In this document: in pieces, positions 53,478-62,789 of the stretch | Position numbering within the stretch: position 1 is the stretch's first letter | Layout: every line of letters begins with the position of its first letter | Source of the DNA: DASRHK01 sp963776465 | Lineage (GTDB): Bacteria; Pseudomonadota; Gammaproteobacteria; Nevskiales; Nevskiaceae | DNA: 64,000 nucleotides | Assembly (NCBI GenBank): GCA_963776465.1 | Contig: CAVZMV010000001.1 | Span: 124,001-188,000 of the forward strand | Direction: 5' to 3' | Translations under genes and position numbers: made by a program | Notes under the pieces: model-generated | Told to the model about the DNA's origin: nothing | Seen by the model: the letters and a program-made list of their open reading frames with translations, nothing else | Database searches by the model: none

Positions 53478-54803
53478 TCACGTTCCCGAAGGGAACGTTT
53501 CGGCTTCGTCCACCGACCTCGGCTCCGCGGCATGCGCGAGCGGCTTGAGCGCGCGCGTGACGTCGACGTGCAGCATCGCGTCGAACTGGCGCGGCAGATC
53601 CGCCTTGAAATAATGGCTCTGCCGCTCCGTCTGCGGCCGGTAGATGACGCCGATCGCGCGCTGCAGGCGCGGCGTCTGCAGCTGCGCGTGCTCGCGATGC
53701 GCGCGCAGGTCTAGCAGAAAGCGTGCCAGTCCGGTCTCGTGGAAGAGCGCCTCGTAGCTGTCCGCGCGACCGGGGACGATCCGCATCGTCTGCGCGGCGT
53801 CGCCCCAGTTGGCGGCCGCCGTAACCGTGCCGCCGAACGTGCTCATGCCGAGCGCGAACACCTCGTCGCGATAGTGCTCGCGCGCCAGCTGTCCGAGATT
53901 GAGCTCGCCCATCTGCGCCATCTCGGTCGCGCGCGCATCGCCCAGGTGCGAGTTGTGCGCCCAGACGACGATGCGCGGCGCCCGACCGAGCTCCTGCAGG
54001 TGCCGCTCGAGCGCCGTCAGCGTCTCCATCATGTGCCGGTCGCGCAGGTTCCAGGACTCGGCCTGGGAGGCGAACATCGTGCGGTCGTACTCCTCGGCGC
54101 TGCGCACCACGCGGGCGTTGAGCGTCGCGTCGAAGAAATCCTCGGCGCCTTGCGGCCCGTCTCGCGTGGCGTATTGCTGCGCTTGCGCCAGCATCTCGGT
54201 GAGCTGGCGTACCACCTCGTCCTGGCACGAGCGCGCGAGCTCCAGCTGCGTCATGTAGCCGTACGACTGCGGATCGCTGCCAACGCGGTCGAAGCAGGCG
54301 TAGCGCTGGCGCGCGCGAGCGGCGGCGGCCGGATCGACCTCCTCCAGGTACATCAGCACGGCGGCCATCGAGCTGCGCAGGCTGTAAAGATCGATGCCAT
54401 AGAAGCCGGCGCGCTGCGCAGGCTGCACGCGGCGATTGTGCAGTCGCAGCCAGATCACGAACTCCAGCACCTCGGTGTTGCGCCACATCCACGCCGGGAA
54501 GCGCTCGAAGCTGCTCAGCGCGTCACGGGCAGTCGTGTCCTTGCCGCGGCACTGCACGAAGCGGTTGACGCGATACGCGTCGGGCCAGTCGGCCTCCACC
54601 GCCACCGCGGTGAAGCCCTTTTCCTGGATCAGGCGCCGCGTGATCAGCGCGCGCTCGCGGTAGAACTCCTGCGTTCCGTGCGAGGCCTCGCCGAGCAGCA
54701 CGATCCTGGCGTCGCCGATCTGCTGCAGCAGTCCGTCGTAGTCGCCCTCGCCTTCGCCCAGCGGCTGCACCAGCGCGCGAAGGTCGTCGCCTGCAGTAGC
54801 CAT
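53478..54803 (-). CDS. Erythromycin-esterase-family hydrolase
   Basis: A 441-residue protein of the Ere family. The opening GEASHGTQEFYRERALITRRLIQ with catalytic E and H and the second segment VWAHNSHLGDARATEM with His ligands are typical. True macrolide esterases are one branch, and most members act on unknown substrates. No signal peptide. A hairpin sits over the stop codon. Confidence 0.87.
   Translation of the reverse strand: MATAGDDLRALVQPLGEGEGDYDGLLQQIGDARIVLLGEASHGTQEFYRERALITRRLIQEKGFTAVAVEADWPDAYRVNRFVQCRGKDTTARDALSSFERFPAWMWRNTEVLEFVIWLRLHNRRVQPAQRAGFYGIDLYSLRSSMAAVLMYLEEVDPAAAARARQRYACFDRVGSDPQSYGYMTQLELARSCQDEVVRQLTEMLAQAQQYATRDGPQGAEDFFDATLNARVVRSAEEYDRTMFASQAESWNLRDRHMMETLTALERHLQELGRAPRIVVWAHNSHLGDARATEMAQMGELNLGQLAREHYRDEVFALGMSTFGGTVTAAANWGDAAQTMRIVPGRADSYEALFHETGLARFLLDLRAHREHAQLQTPRLQRAIGVIYRPQTERQSHYFKADLPRQFDAMLHVDVTRALKPLAHAAEPRSVDEAETFPSGT
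53480..53498 (-). terminator. Hairpin over the stop codon of the Ere-like gene
   Basis: Perfect ACGTTCCC-GAA-GGGAACGT stem of eight bases with a three-base loop, spanning the last codons and the TGA of the minus-strand gene. No T-run follows, so termination is uncertain. Confidence 0.5.
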
Positions 54804-54929
54804 GCAGGTTAGAGCCCGCGGAGCGGCCTGAGTTGCGCCGCGTTTCTGTGCTTATATCTTTTTCGGCATGGAGCCCTGGCGGCGCAGCCCAAGGCTTATA
54901 TTCCTGGCCCGGACAAGGGATCACGCACC

Positions 54930-55685
54930 ATGCAGGCCATGAAGCTTTCGGAGTTCCTCAAGCGCGAAGCGGTGTCGGAAGTGCTGCCGCTGCCCGAGCC
55001 GCGCGCGGGCAACTCTGCCGGCCTGTCGGCCGCGCAGATCGAGGAGCTGAACCGGGTCTACGCGCCACTGCATTTCGAAGAGCGCCTGCGGCGCCTGTAC
55101 CGCGACTTCGCGCCGGAGAAGGTGCTGATCACCTCGTCGTTCGCGGCGACCTCGGCCTACTTCCTGCACATCATCTCGGACATCCGCCCCGATCAGAAGA
55201 TCGCGTTCATCAACACCGGCTATCACTTTCCCGAGACCCTGGCCTACAAGGATTACCTGACGCGCGTGTTCGGCCTGAAGGTGTTCGACCTGAAGGCCGA
55301 GGACTGGAAGCACGAGTTCACGCAGCGCGACAAGACCTACGAGCGCGATCCCGACTACTGCTGCGCGATCAACAAGGTCGAGCCGCTGGATGCGGTGAAG
55401 CCGGACTATCACGTGTGGGTATCGAGCCTGATGACCTGGCAGACCGACGCGCGCGCCGACATGAAGATCTTCGAGGAGCGTCGCGGCATCCTCAAGTTCA
55501 ACCCGATGATCGGCGTGACGCGCGGCGAGCGCGACGCCTACATCGCCGAGCACAACCTGCCCTTCCACCCGCTCGTCGCCGAAGGCTATGCCTCCATAGG
55601 CTGCACGCACTGCACCGTGAAGGGCGAAGGCCGCAGCGGCCGCTGGGTGGGCAAGCCGAAGACGGAGTGCGGGCTGCACCTGTAG
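54930..55685 (+). CDS. cysH: Adenylylsulfate (APS) reductase CysH
   Basis: A 251-residue protein reducing APS to sulfite. The P-loop-like segment SSFAATSAYFLH, a CC pair (DYCCAINKVEP) and CTHC pair that bind a 4Fe-4S cluster, and the catalytic Cys in the C-terminal ECGLHL are present. The cluster cysteines mark an APS-type rather than PAPS-type enzyme. Two TTATAT-like boxes upstream may serve as -10 elements. AAGGGA precedes the ATG. No other cys genes adjoin it. Confidence 0.88.
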   Translation: MQAMKLSEFLKREAVSEVLPLPEPRAGNSAGLSAAQIEELNRVYAPLHFEERLRRLYRDFAPEKVLITSSFAATSAYFLHIISDIRPDQKIAFINTGYHFPETLAYKDYLTRVFGLKVFDLKAEDWKHEFTQRDKTYERDPDYCCAINKVEPLDAVKPDYHVWVSSLMTWQTDARADMKIFEERRGILKFNPMIGVTRGERDAYIAEHNLPFHPLVAEGYASIGCTHCTVKGEGRSGRWVGKPKTECGLHL

Positions 55686-55719
55686 GTCACACGCCCCCGT
55701 CGGACCTATCCGCGCTCGC

Positions 55720-56361
55720 TCACCAGACGCGGCTGTGCTCGTCGAGCAGCTCGTGCGCCTCCTCGGCGCTGACCGGGCGGAAGTCGTCGTACCACTGCGG
55801 GACGCCGTGATAGGTGTCCGGCGTCTCCACGCACACCACTTCGTCGGCCTCCTGCGAGAGGCGTCGGCAGGCTTCGCGGCTGCCGACCGGCGTACCGACG
55901 ACGATGCGTTGCGGCTGGCGCGTGCGCAGGCACGCGACGGCAGCGAGCATGGTCGCGCCGCTGGTGATGCCGTCGTCGATCAGGATCGCCACGCGATCGT
56001 GCAGCTCCAGCGGCTCGCGATCGTCGCGGTAGTACGCCTCCAGGCGCCGGATCTCTTCGCGCTCGCGCCGGTCGACCGCAGCGATCTCGTGGGCATCCAG
56101 GCCCGTTTCCTCGATTACGGCCTGATCGAGCACGCGGATGCCGCCGCTCGCCACCGCGCCGAGGCTCAGGAGCTTGTAGTCGGGCACCAACAGCTTGCGC
56201 ACCAGGAACAAGTCCAGCGGCAGGCTCAGCCGCTGGGCTACCTCATGGGCCACCGCAAGCCCGCCGCGCGACAGTCCCAGGACCAAGGCGTCGGTGCGCC
56301 TGGCGTAATGGGCCAGCTTCACAGCGAGCTTGCGTCCTGCCTCCTTGCGATCGGAATACAT
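55720..56361 (-). CDS. Phosphoribosyltransferase-domain protein
   Basis: A 213-residue protein with the PRPP motif VAILIDDGITSGATM and the PRTase fold. Stand-alone members of this kind (ComF-like/erythromycin-esterase neighbours) have unknown substrates and are often found with Ere-like genes, as here about 1 kb away. No hood domain specific to a purine enzyme is evident. Confidence 0.85.
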   Translation of the reverse strand: MYSDRKEAGRKLAVKLAHYARRTDALVLGLSRGGLAVAHEVAQRLSLPLDLFLVRKLLVPDYKLLSLGAVASGGIRVLDQAVIEETGLDAHEIAAVDRREREEIRRLEAYYRDDREPLELHDRVAILIDDGITSGATMLAAVACLRTRQPQRIVVGTPVGSREACRRLSQEADEVVCVETPDTYHGVPQWYDDFRPVSAEEAHELLDEHSRVW

Positions 56362-56397
56362 ACAGATTCGACCGCATCCGGGGGCCGCGGTTTCAGG

Positions 56398-57456
56398 TCA
56401 CCGGAACAGCTCGGGCTGCGGCTCGACGTCGATCCCGGGCTCGCGGAAGTTCGACAAGCCGACGCCGACCAGCCGGTACAGCGGCTCAGGCTCGGCGCGC
56501 TCGCGCAGCTCCAGGGCAATGCGCGTCAGGTCTTCCAGCGACGAAGGCGGCGACGGCGGCGTGTGGCTGCGCGTGAGGATGCGGAAGTCGGAGGTCTTGA
56601 GCTTGAGCACCACGGTGCGCGGCACGCGCTGGGTCTTTCGCGCAGCGTTCCAGGTCTTCTCGCTCAGGCGCCGGATCGCAGGCTCGAGCCCGGACAGAGG
56701 CACGTCGCGCTCGAACGTGTCCTCGGCCGAGATGGACTGCACCACCTGGTTGGGATTGACCCGGGTCTCGTCGATCCCGTGTGCCAGCTCATGCAGTCGC
56801 CGGCCGTAGCGACCGAAGCGCTGCTCGAGCTCCACGACGTCTCGCTGCCGCAGCTGGCCGATGGTTTCCACGCCGAGCGCCTCGAGCTTGCGGCTCATCA
56901 CCTTGCCGACGCCGGGAATGCGACCCACTGGCAATGGCGGCAGGATCGCGTCGACATCGTCGGGCCTGATCACGAACAGGCCGTCGGGCTTGCGCCAGTC
57001 CGAAGCGATCTTGGCGAGGAACTTGTTGGACGCAACGCCCGCCGAAGCGGTGAGCTGCAGCTCCTCGCGGATCTGCGCACGGATGGTCTGCGCAACCTGG
57101 GTCGCGCTGGGCAGCCCCAGCTTGTTCTCCGTCACGTCGAGATACGCCTCGTCCAGCGACAGCGGCTCGACCAGGTCGGTGTGGCGGCGGAAGATCTCGC
57201 GCGTCAGGCGCGACGCCGCGGTGTAGCGGCTGAAGTCCGGCGCGACGAACACGGCGTCGGGGCACAGCCGCTCGGCGCGCAGCGCCGGCATCGCCGAGCG
57301 CACGCCGAACTTGCGCGCCTCGTAGGAGGCCGCGCACACCACCGAGCGCGCGCCGCGCCAGGCCACGACCACGGGTCGCCCGCGCAGCGACGCATCGTCG
57401 CGCTGCTCCACCGACGCGTAGAACGCGTCCATGTCGACGTGGATGATCTTGCGCAT
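56398..57456 (-). CDS. dinB: DNA polymerase IV (Y-family)
   Basis: A 352-residue translesion polymerase. IIHVDMDAFYASVE (metal ligands and steric gate region), SLDEAYLDVTEN and the thumb and little-finger domains are intact. The C-terminus EPQPELF is a sliding-clamp-binding motif (QxxLF type). No E. coli-like LexA box is seen upstream. Confidence 0.93.
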   Translation of the reverse strand: MRKIIHVDMDAFYASVEQRDDASLRGRPVVVAWRGARSVVCAASYEARKFGVRSAMPALRAERLCPDAVFVAPDFSRYTAASRLTREIFRRHTDLVEPLSLDEAYLDVTENKLGLPSATQVAQTIRAQIREELQLTASAGVASNKFLAKIASDWRKPDGLFVIRPDDVDAILPPLPVGRIPGVGKVMSRKLEALGVETIGQLRQRDVVELEQRFGRYGRRLHELAHGIDETRVNPNQVVQSISAEDTFERDVPLSGLEPAIRRLSEKTWNAARKTQRVPRTVVLKLKTSDFRILTRSHTPPSPPSSLEDLTRIALELRERAEPEPLYRLVGVGLSNFREPGIDVEPQPELFR

Positions 57457-57637
57457 GTGCCGCGGGCTGCAAAATCCGATCGTATACGAAGCGCCGTGGA
57501 CCTGACGCGCAGTTCACGTTGCAAGATACGGTGGCGTATGTAGGATGCGCGCTGCGTTGCGGTCGTGGCAGCGGGGGCTGCCGGTGTTGGGCGATCGCAA
57601 GGGGTGCGACTCACGTCCATAAAACAGGGAGCTAGAG

Positions 57638-58735
57638 ATGACGTCGAAACACGGAGCATTGCTGTTCGTTGTACTTCTCGCGGCGACGTTCAGCGGTGCC
57701 GCATCCGCCCGCATCGCCAACAAGACCGTCTACCCGATCGTCTTCGCGCACGGCATGGCGGGGTTCGACAATATCCTGGGCTACGACTACTGGGGCGATG
57801 ACTACGGCTACTACGTCCTCGACCCGTACGAGAACTGGGACATCGACTGGTACCAGAAGTCCTTCGTCGGCAAGGTCACGCCGTTCCAGTCCTCCGAGCA
57901 GCGCGGCTACGAGCTGTATCAGCAGATCCTGTCTTACATGGCGTCCAGCGGCGCCACGTCGGTGAACATCGTCGGCCACTCGCAGGGTGGCCTGGACCTG
58001 CGCAAGGCGGCCAAGAGCCTCTACACCGCCAAGGGCCGGCAGGTGGTGAAGTACGGCGTCAGCATCTCCTCGCCGCACCGCGGCTCGCCCATCGCCAAGC
58101 ATGTGTGGTCGCTGGGTTCGGGCGTGCAGTCGGTGCTGGCAACGCTCGCGGAGTTCTACGGCGACGTCGTCTACGGCGCCGGCAACAATGCCTACGCGGG
58201 CTTGAAGCAGCTCATCCACAACGACATCGACGCCGGCGACGGCGTCACCACCGGCACCAAGGCCTTCAACACCGCCTACCCCGCCAGCACGACCTACATC
58301 GCCCGGCCGCGCTCGCTGCTGACGGCGCAGCAGGGCTCGTCGATGAACCCGGCGCTCTACATCGTCAACGAGGCCTTCTACGACCCGGATGGCGACGGCT
58401 ACGCGACCACCGACGCCGACAACGACGGCGCCCTGGGCATCGGCAACGGCAATCGCCGCGACACCGACGACGACGGGCTGGTCGGGCTGAACAGCCAGCA
58501 GATGGGCTATCGCCTGCAGTACTACGAATCGTGGGGCGAGCTCGACTACATCTACGAGAAGACGGACACCGGCAACGTCACCGATCTCAACGCGCCGCCG
58601 TCGATCGCGATGACCTCGCACAACTGGGTGATCAACCAGGATCATCTGGACGTCGTCGGCGTGCCGCCGGATACGTTCGACGAGATGGAGTTCTACGCCG
58701 CCATCACCGACTTCATCGCCGACGGCGGTTACTAA
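57638..58735 (+). CDS. Secreted triacylglycerol lipase (family I, chaperone-dependent)
   Basis: A 365-residue lipase with Sec signal (ALLFVVLLAATFSGAASA), opening KTVYPIVFAHGMAGFDNILGYDYW, nucleophile S115 in GHSQGGLD, and the acid/His end (NQDHLDVVG). It belongs to the Pseudomonas/Burkholderia LipA type that needs a Lif foldase, and a foldase gene follows directly. Residues about 249-284 hold an added calcium-type repeat (DPDGDGYATTDADNDG, DTDDDG) not found in P. aeruginosa LipA. Confidence 0.88.
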   Translation: MTSKHGALLFVVLLAATFSGAASARIANKTVYPIVFAHGMAGFDNILGYDYWGDDYGYYVLDPYENWDIDWYQKSFVGKVTPFQSSEQRGYELYQQILSYMASSGATSVNIVGHSQGGLDLRKAAKSLYTAKGRQVVKYGVSISSPHRGSPIAKHVWSLGSGVQSVLATLAEFYGDVVYGAGNNAYAGLKQLIHNDIDAGDGVTTGTKAFNTAYPASTTYIARPRSLLTAQQGSSMNPALYIVNEAFYDPDGDGYATTDADNDGALGIGNGNRRDTDDDGLVGLNSQQMGYRLQYYESWGELDYIYEKTDTGNVTDLNAPPSIAMTSHNWVINQDHLDVVGVPPDTFDEMEFYAAITDFIADGGY

Positions 58736-58742
58736 GCCCACG

Positions 58743-59765
58743 TTGCGCGTTCTTCTCGCCGTCGCCGCCGCGATCGTCCTGATCGCGGCGCTCTGGCTCG
58801 CACAGCGTCCGGCCGTCGAGCCGTCGCCGCACGTGGCGGCAGCTGCGCCTGCACCGGCGTCGCTGAAGGAAATCCAGGTACGGCCGCTGCAGCCGCCTCC
58901 GGTCGTCGTCGTGACGCTGTCGGAACAGGACAACGACTTCGTCGCCAAGCTGCGCGAGAAGTTCGCCCTGCACGTCGGCGACAAGCACGCGCAGATCAAG
59001 CTGATCGAGCAGGTGCTGGCGTACCTCGAGGCGCATGGGCTCACCGGCGACTTGCCGCACGCTTACGCCCTGCTCAAGAGCCTGTTCCCGGAGCTGGCGG
59101 ATGTTCTCTTCGCCAAGCTGCAGAGCCTGATGACTTACGACCAGTGGCTCGAGGAGAACCGCAACGTGCTCGCGGGCATGGAGCGGTCAGACCGGCGCGA
59201 GGCGCTGTGGGAGGCGCGCACCCGGCTGTTCGGCGACGACGCCAGGGAGATCTGGGCCGGCGAGCTGCGCAGCGAGCAGATGCGCGCCACGCTGGATGCG
59301 CTGCAAGCCTCGCCGCAGCTGACGACCGAAGAGAAGCTGGAGAAATACGTGGACTCGATCCACGAGGCCTACGGGGAGCGCGCGCCGGAAGTGATCGAGC
59401 GTCAGCAGACCGAGCTGCTGGACGCGTTCATGGAGCTCGATTCGGTGCAGGAGGAGCTGGCTGCGCTGCCGCCCGAGCAACGCCGCGAGAACCTGCATCA
59501 CGTGCGCAGCGCCATGGGCATGGACCACGCGGCGCTGCAGCGCTGGGACGCGCTCGACCAGGCGCGGGATACGGCCTGGAGCGCAGGCCAGCAGTACATG
59601 CGCGATCGAGCACAGCTGGCGACGCAATATCCCGCGATGGAGCAAGAGCAGCGGCTGCGCGAGTTGCAGGAGCGCGCCTTCGGGCCGGAAGCCGAGACCA
59701 TCCGCGCCGAGGAGGCCGCCGGATTCTTCCGCTTCGGGCATCGCCGCCAGATCGGGCGCGAGTGA
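58743..59765 (+). CDS. Lipase-specific foldase-like chaperone (Lif type)
   Basis: A 340-residue protein from a TTG start, with one N-terminal membrane anchor, a Pro/Ala-rich spacer and a long all-helical domain. The C-terminal part (LTTEEKLEKYVDSIHEAYGE, QRRENLHHVRSAMG, ALDQARDTAW) follows the helical pattern of Lif steric chaperones, which fold the lipase in the periplasm. The family signature RxxFDYFLSAxGE near the start of the domain is missing. It begins seven bases after the lipase stop. Confidence 0.78.
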   Translation: MRVLLAVAAAIVLIAALWLAQRPAVEPSPHVAAAAPAPASLKEIQVRPLQPPPVVVVTLSEQDNDFVAKLREKFALHVGDKHAQIKLIEQVLAYLEAHGLTGDLPHAYALLKSLFPELADVLFAKLQSLMTYDQWLEENRNVLAGMERSDRREALWEARTRLFGDDAREIWAGELRSEQMRATLDALQASPQLTTEEKLEKYVDSIHEAYGERAPEVIERQQTELLDAFMELDSVQEELAALPPEQRRENLHHVRSAMGMDHAALQRWDALDQARDTAWSAGQQYMRDRAQLATQYPAMEQEQRLRELQERAFGPEAETIRAEEAAGFFRFGHRRQIGRE

Positions 59766-59768
59766 GAC

Positions 59769-59789
59769 GCCGCCGATAGAATCGGCGGC
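59769..59789 (+). promoter_or_regulatory. Hairpin with embedded TAGAAT box before the glycosyltransferase start
   Basis: Perfect 9-bp inverted repeat GCCGCCGAT-AGA-ATCGGCGGC ending one base before ATG 59791. The centre holds TAGAAT, a good -10 match, so transcription could start at or next to the ATG (leaderless). No Shine-Dalgarno site is present. Confidence 0.5.
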
Positions 59790-59790
59790 A

Positions 59791-60729
59791 ATGAAGGCCG
59801 CCGACTCCCGCGACGCAGACCCGCGCGTCTGCAACGTCCCCGTCGCAATGTTCATCTTCAACCGCGCGGAGCCCGCCGCGGCGGTGCTTCGGGCCGTCGC
59901 CCGCGTGCGGCCGCGCTGGCTGCTGGTGAGCGCCGACGGTCCGCGCCCGGATCGGCCCGGCGAAAGCAAGCTGTGCGAAGCCACGCGCGCCGTGATCGAC
60001 GCAGTGGACTGGCCATGCAAGGTGTCGACGCGCTTCCTGCCGCACAACCTGGGCATCGGCGCCGGCATGAGTTCCGGGCTGGACTGGGTGTTCTCGCAGA
60101 CCGACCGGGCCATCCTCCTCGAAGACGACTGCGTGCCCAACGACAGCTTCTTCGCCTTCTGCGAAGCGATGCTCGAGCGCTATCGCGATGACGATCGCGT
60201 CAGCATGGTCCGCGGCAGCTGCTTTCCCGGCAGCGGTGATGACCTCGACGCCAGCTACCGCTTCTCGCGGTACCACAACATCTGGGGATGGGCGAGCTGG
60301 AGCCGCGCCTGGAAGCACTACGACGGCGAGATGCGCGCATGGCCGGAGCTCCGGCGCAGCCGCTTCATCGAGGAGCACGTCCGCGCCCCCGGCGCGGCGC
60401 TGCTGCTCAAGGCGCTCCTTGATCATTGCCACGCGGGCAAGCTCAAGACCTGGGACTTGCGCTGGTGGTACAGCTGCTGGCGCCGCGACGCGCTGGCGGT
60501 GGCACCGGACCGGAACATGGTGACCAATATCGGCCAGGGCCCGCAGGCGACGCATGCCACACGCGAAGGCATCGCGCCCTCGCAGCTGGAGTCCGAGGAA
60601 ATGCCGTGGCCGCTGCGCCACCCGCAGACGGCGGACCCTGATCCCGCTCGCGACGATCTCGAATGGGCCTACATGCGCCGGATGATGGCGCGACCGCCGC
60701 GCCGCCCCGCGCCGCTACCGCTTCGCTAA
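59791..60729 (+). CDS. Glycosyltransferase-like protein (GT-A, hemolytic-factor HlpA type)
   Basis: A 312-residue GT-A fold protein. VPVAMFIFNRAEPAAAVLRAVARVRP opens it, and LLEDDCVPNDSFF carries the metal-binding acidic motif. HNIWGWASWSRAWKHYDG is the segment typical of the group related to HlpA-like sugar transferases. Acceptor and sugar unknown. The start has no ribosome site. The 3' end overlaps the convergent acyl carrier gene by 15 bases. Confidence 0.82.
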   Translation: MKAADSRDADPRVCNVPVAMFIFNRAEPAAAVLRAVARVRPRWLLVSADGPRPDRPGESKLCEATRAVIDAVDWPCKVSTRFLPHNLGIGAGMSSGLDWVFSQTDRAILLEDDCVPNDSFFAFCEAMLERYRDDDRVSMVRGSCFPGSGDDLDASYRFSRYHNIWGWASWSRAWKHYDGEMRAWPELRRSRFIEEHVRAPGAALLLKALLDHCHAGKLKTWDLRWWYSCWRRDALAVAPDRNMVTNIGQGPQATHATREGIAPSQLESEEMPWPLRHPQTADPDPARDDLEWAYMRRMMARPPRRPAPLPLR

Positions 60730-60999
60730 GCCGCCTGCAGCCGCCGACGCGCGCAGCATCCGCTCCAGGATGGCGACGACCTCCGCGATGGGCGGCGGCG
60801 GGAAGAACGGCTCGGGATCGATCTCGATGCCGAGCGCTTCCTCGGCGTCGCCGGCCATGACCATCAAATCGAACGAGTCCAGCCCGTAGTCGGACAGCGT
60901 GCGCTCGAAGTCCACCTCGGACGCCGGCACTGCGAGCAGCGTCGCCAGGTGCGACCGCACCCAGCCCGCGACGTCGATGCCTGCTGGCCTGGCGCTCAT
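60715..60999 (-). CDS. Acyl carrier protein
   Basis: A 94-residue ACP with the phosphopantetheine serine S42 in DYGLDSFDL. Helix pattern and length are right, with a C-terminal Ala-rich tail. Its ATG overlaps the stop of the fatty acyl-AMP ligase (ATGA), so it most likely accepts the acyl group activated by that enzyme. Confidence 0.88.
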   Translation of the reverse strand: MSARPAGIDVAGWVRSHLATLLAVPASEVDFERTLSDYGLDSFDLMVMAGDAEEALGIEIDPEPFFPPPPIAEVVAILERMLRASAAAGGLAKR

Positions 61000-62789
61000 C
61001 CGCTCCTCGCCGCCCGCCAGCGCCCGAGCGCCGGATGCGGTGCATCGGCCAGCCGCGGGAGCTCGCCGCGCAAATAACGTTCCTTGCAGCGCTGCCGCTG
61101 GATCTTGCCGCTGGTGGTGCGCGGCAGCGCGCCCGGCGCCAAGAGCGCCAGATCGTGCAGCGCCAGGCCGAACCTGCGGCTGACGCTCTCCGCCACGCGG
61201 GTGGTGACCGCGGCTGCGTCCAGGTCCGTCACGGCGCTGCGATCGACCTCGCAGGCGAGCACGATGCTCTCGCCATCGGCGGTCTCCAGCGAGAAGGCCG
61301 CGCCCAGTCCGCCGCCGAGCGCGGGGTGACTCTGGCTCGCGGCAATCTCCAGGTCTAGGGGATCGTGGTTGGCGCCGCGCACGATGATCAGATCCTTGCA
61401 ACGGCCGGTGACGAACAACCCTTCCGGCCCCAGGAACCCGAGGTCCCCGGATCGCAGCCAGCCCCGCGAAGGCGGTGTGTCCTGCAGCTGGGCATCGAAC
61501 ACTGCCGCGGTTTCCTCGCGGCGCTTCCAGTAACCGCGGGTGACGCTCGGCCCTCGCAGCCAGATCTCGCCGATGCGCTCCTGCGGCATGCGCTCACGAG
61601 TCCCCGGATCGACGATCGCCACCTCGTGCTCCGGCGCGGCATGTCCGCAGCAGACCACGCGGCGCACGCTGTCGGCGCTCTGCGCCGGCGTCGCCACGCC
61701 GAGCGCCAGCGCCCCGACGTCCAGGCTGCGCGCATGCAGTCCGCTGCCCGGCGCGGGAACCGTGGCGAGCAATGTCGTTTCCGCCATCCCGTACGCGGGC
61801 AGGAACGCGCGCGGATCGAAACCGGCGCCCGCGAAGGCTTCGGCAAATCGCTCCAGCAGATCGGCGCGCACCGGCTCGCCGCCGCTGGCCACGGTGTCCA
61901 GGCAGGAAAGGTCGAGCGCGGCGCGCTGCTCGGGCGTGCTCCGGCGCACGCACAGGGCGAACGCGAAGCTCGGCGCCACGGTGTAGGTCGCGCGGTAGCG
62001 CGACACGGCTTCCAGCCAGCGCAACGGGCGCTGCATGAACACCATTGGCGGCATCATCACGCTGACGATGCCGAAGTAGACCGGACAGAGCAGGAAGCTC
62101 ACCAAGCCCATGTCGTGATACGACGGCACCCATCCAAGGCGCAGCATCGGCCGGCCGTCCACCACGTTCTCCATCTGCGCGATCGCGCGCAGGTTGGCCG
62201 CGAAGTTCGCGTGCGAGAGCATCACGCCGCGCGGCGAGGTGGTGGTGCCGGAGGTGTATTGCAGCATCGCCAGCTGTTCAGGATCCGGCGCCTCCGGTGG
62301 CGACGCGGCATCGTCGTCGGCCAGCACGTCGGTCGCCACTGCGGGCAGAGACCGCAGCGCGTCGTGCTCCTGCGCGCCGCCGCGCAGGCTCTCGACCGTG
62401 AGCAGGGCCGCGGGCTCGGCGTCCCGGGCGATCCCCGGAGCGCGATCGAAGGCCTGCTGCGGAACCACGACGGGAACGATCGTGCCCAGCGCGCCGGCGT
62501 AGAGGCATCCGAACAGCGCGCCGACCAGCTCCAGCCCTTGCGGATAGACGAGCAGCACCGGCTTGCCGGCGCATTGCAGCGGGCGCAGCGCAGCAGCGAT
62601 CGTGCGCGCCCGCCGGTCCAGCTGTGCATACGTCAGCCGCGCCGTTTCGCGATCGCCATCCTGCAGGAACACGAATGCGACGTCGTCAGGCCGCCGGGTC
62701 GCGCGGTCGCGCAAGGCCTCGACGATGGTCGCGTAGTCGTGCCCGTCGACCGCGCGAACCAGCGAACCCGGGAGCGTGTCGGCGCTCAT
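60996..62789 (-). CDS. Fatty acyl-AMP ligase (FAAL-like)
   Basis: A 597-residue adenylate-forming enzyme. The ATP-binding motif is YTSGTTTSPRGVMLSH, the segment LGWVPSYHDMGLVSFLL is a FAAL hallmark, and YGMAETTLL and SGDLGFLGPEGLF are typical core motifs. The LPRTTSGKIQR end carries the C-terminal lysine. FAALs activate fatty acids as acyl-AMP and load them on an ACP, here the coupled ACP, rather than on CoA. Its ATG overlaps the previous hydrolase stop. Confidence 0.9.
   Translation of the reverse strand: MSADTLPGSLVRAVDGHDYATIVEALRDRATRRPDDVAFVFLQDGDRETARLTYAQLDRRARTIAAALRPLQCAGKPVLLVYPQGLELVGALFGCLYAGALGTIVPVVVPQQAFDRAPGIARDAEPAALLTVESLRGGAQEHDALRSLPAVATDVLADDDAASPPEAPDPEQLAMLQYTSGTTTSPRGVMLSHANFAANLRAIAQMENVVDGRPMLRLGWVPSYHDMGLVSFLLCPVYFGIVSVMMPPMVFMQRPLRWLEAVSRYRATYTVAPSFAFALCVRRSTPEQRAALDLSCLDTVASGGEPVRADLLERFAEAFAGAGFDPRAFLPAYGMAETTLLATVPAPGSGLHARSLDVGALALGVATPAQSADSVRRVVCCGHAAPEHEVAIVDPGTRERMPQERIGEIWLRGPSVTRGYWKRREETAAVFDAQLQDTPPSRGWLRSGDLGFLGPEGLFVTGRCKDLIIVRGANHDPLDLEIAASQSHPALGGGLGAAFSLETADGESIVLACEVDRSAVTDLDAAAVTTRVAESVSRRFGLALHDLALLAPGALPRTTSGKIQRQRCKERYLRGELPRLADAPHPALGRWRAARSG

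Noticed and set aside
57457..57500. Possible LexA site before dinB.
   Set aside because: No CTG-N10-CAG pattern is visible. The cgtatacgat stretch does not fit a known SOS box.
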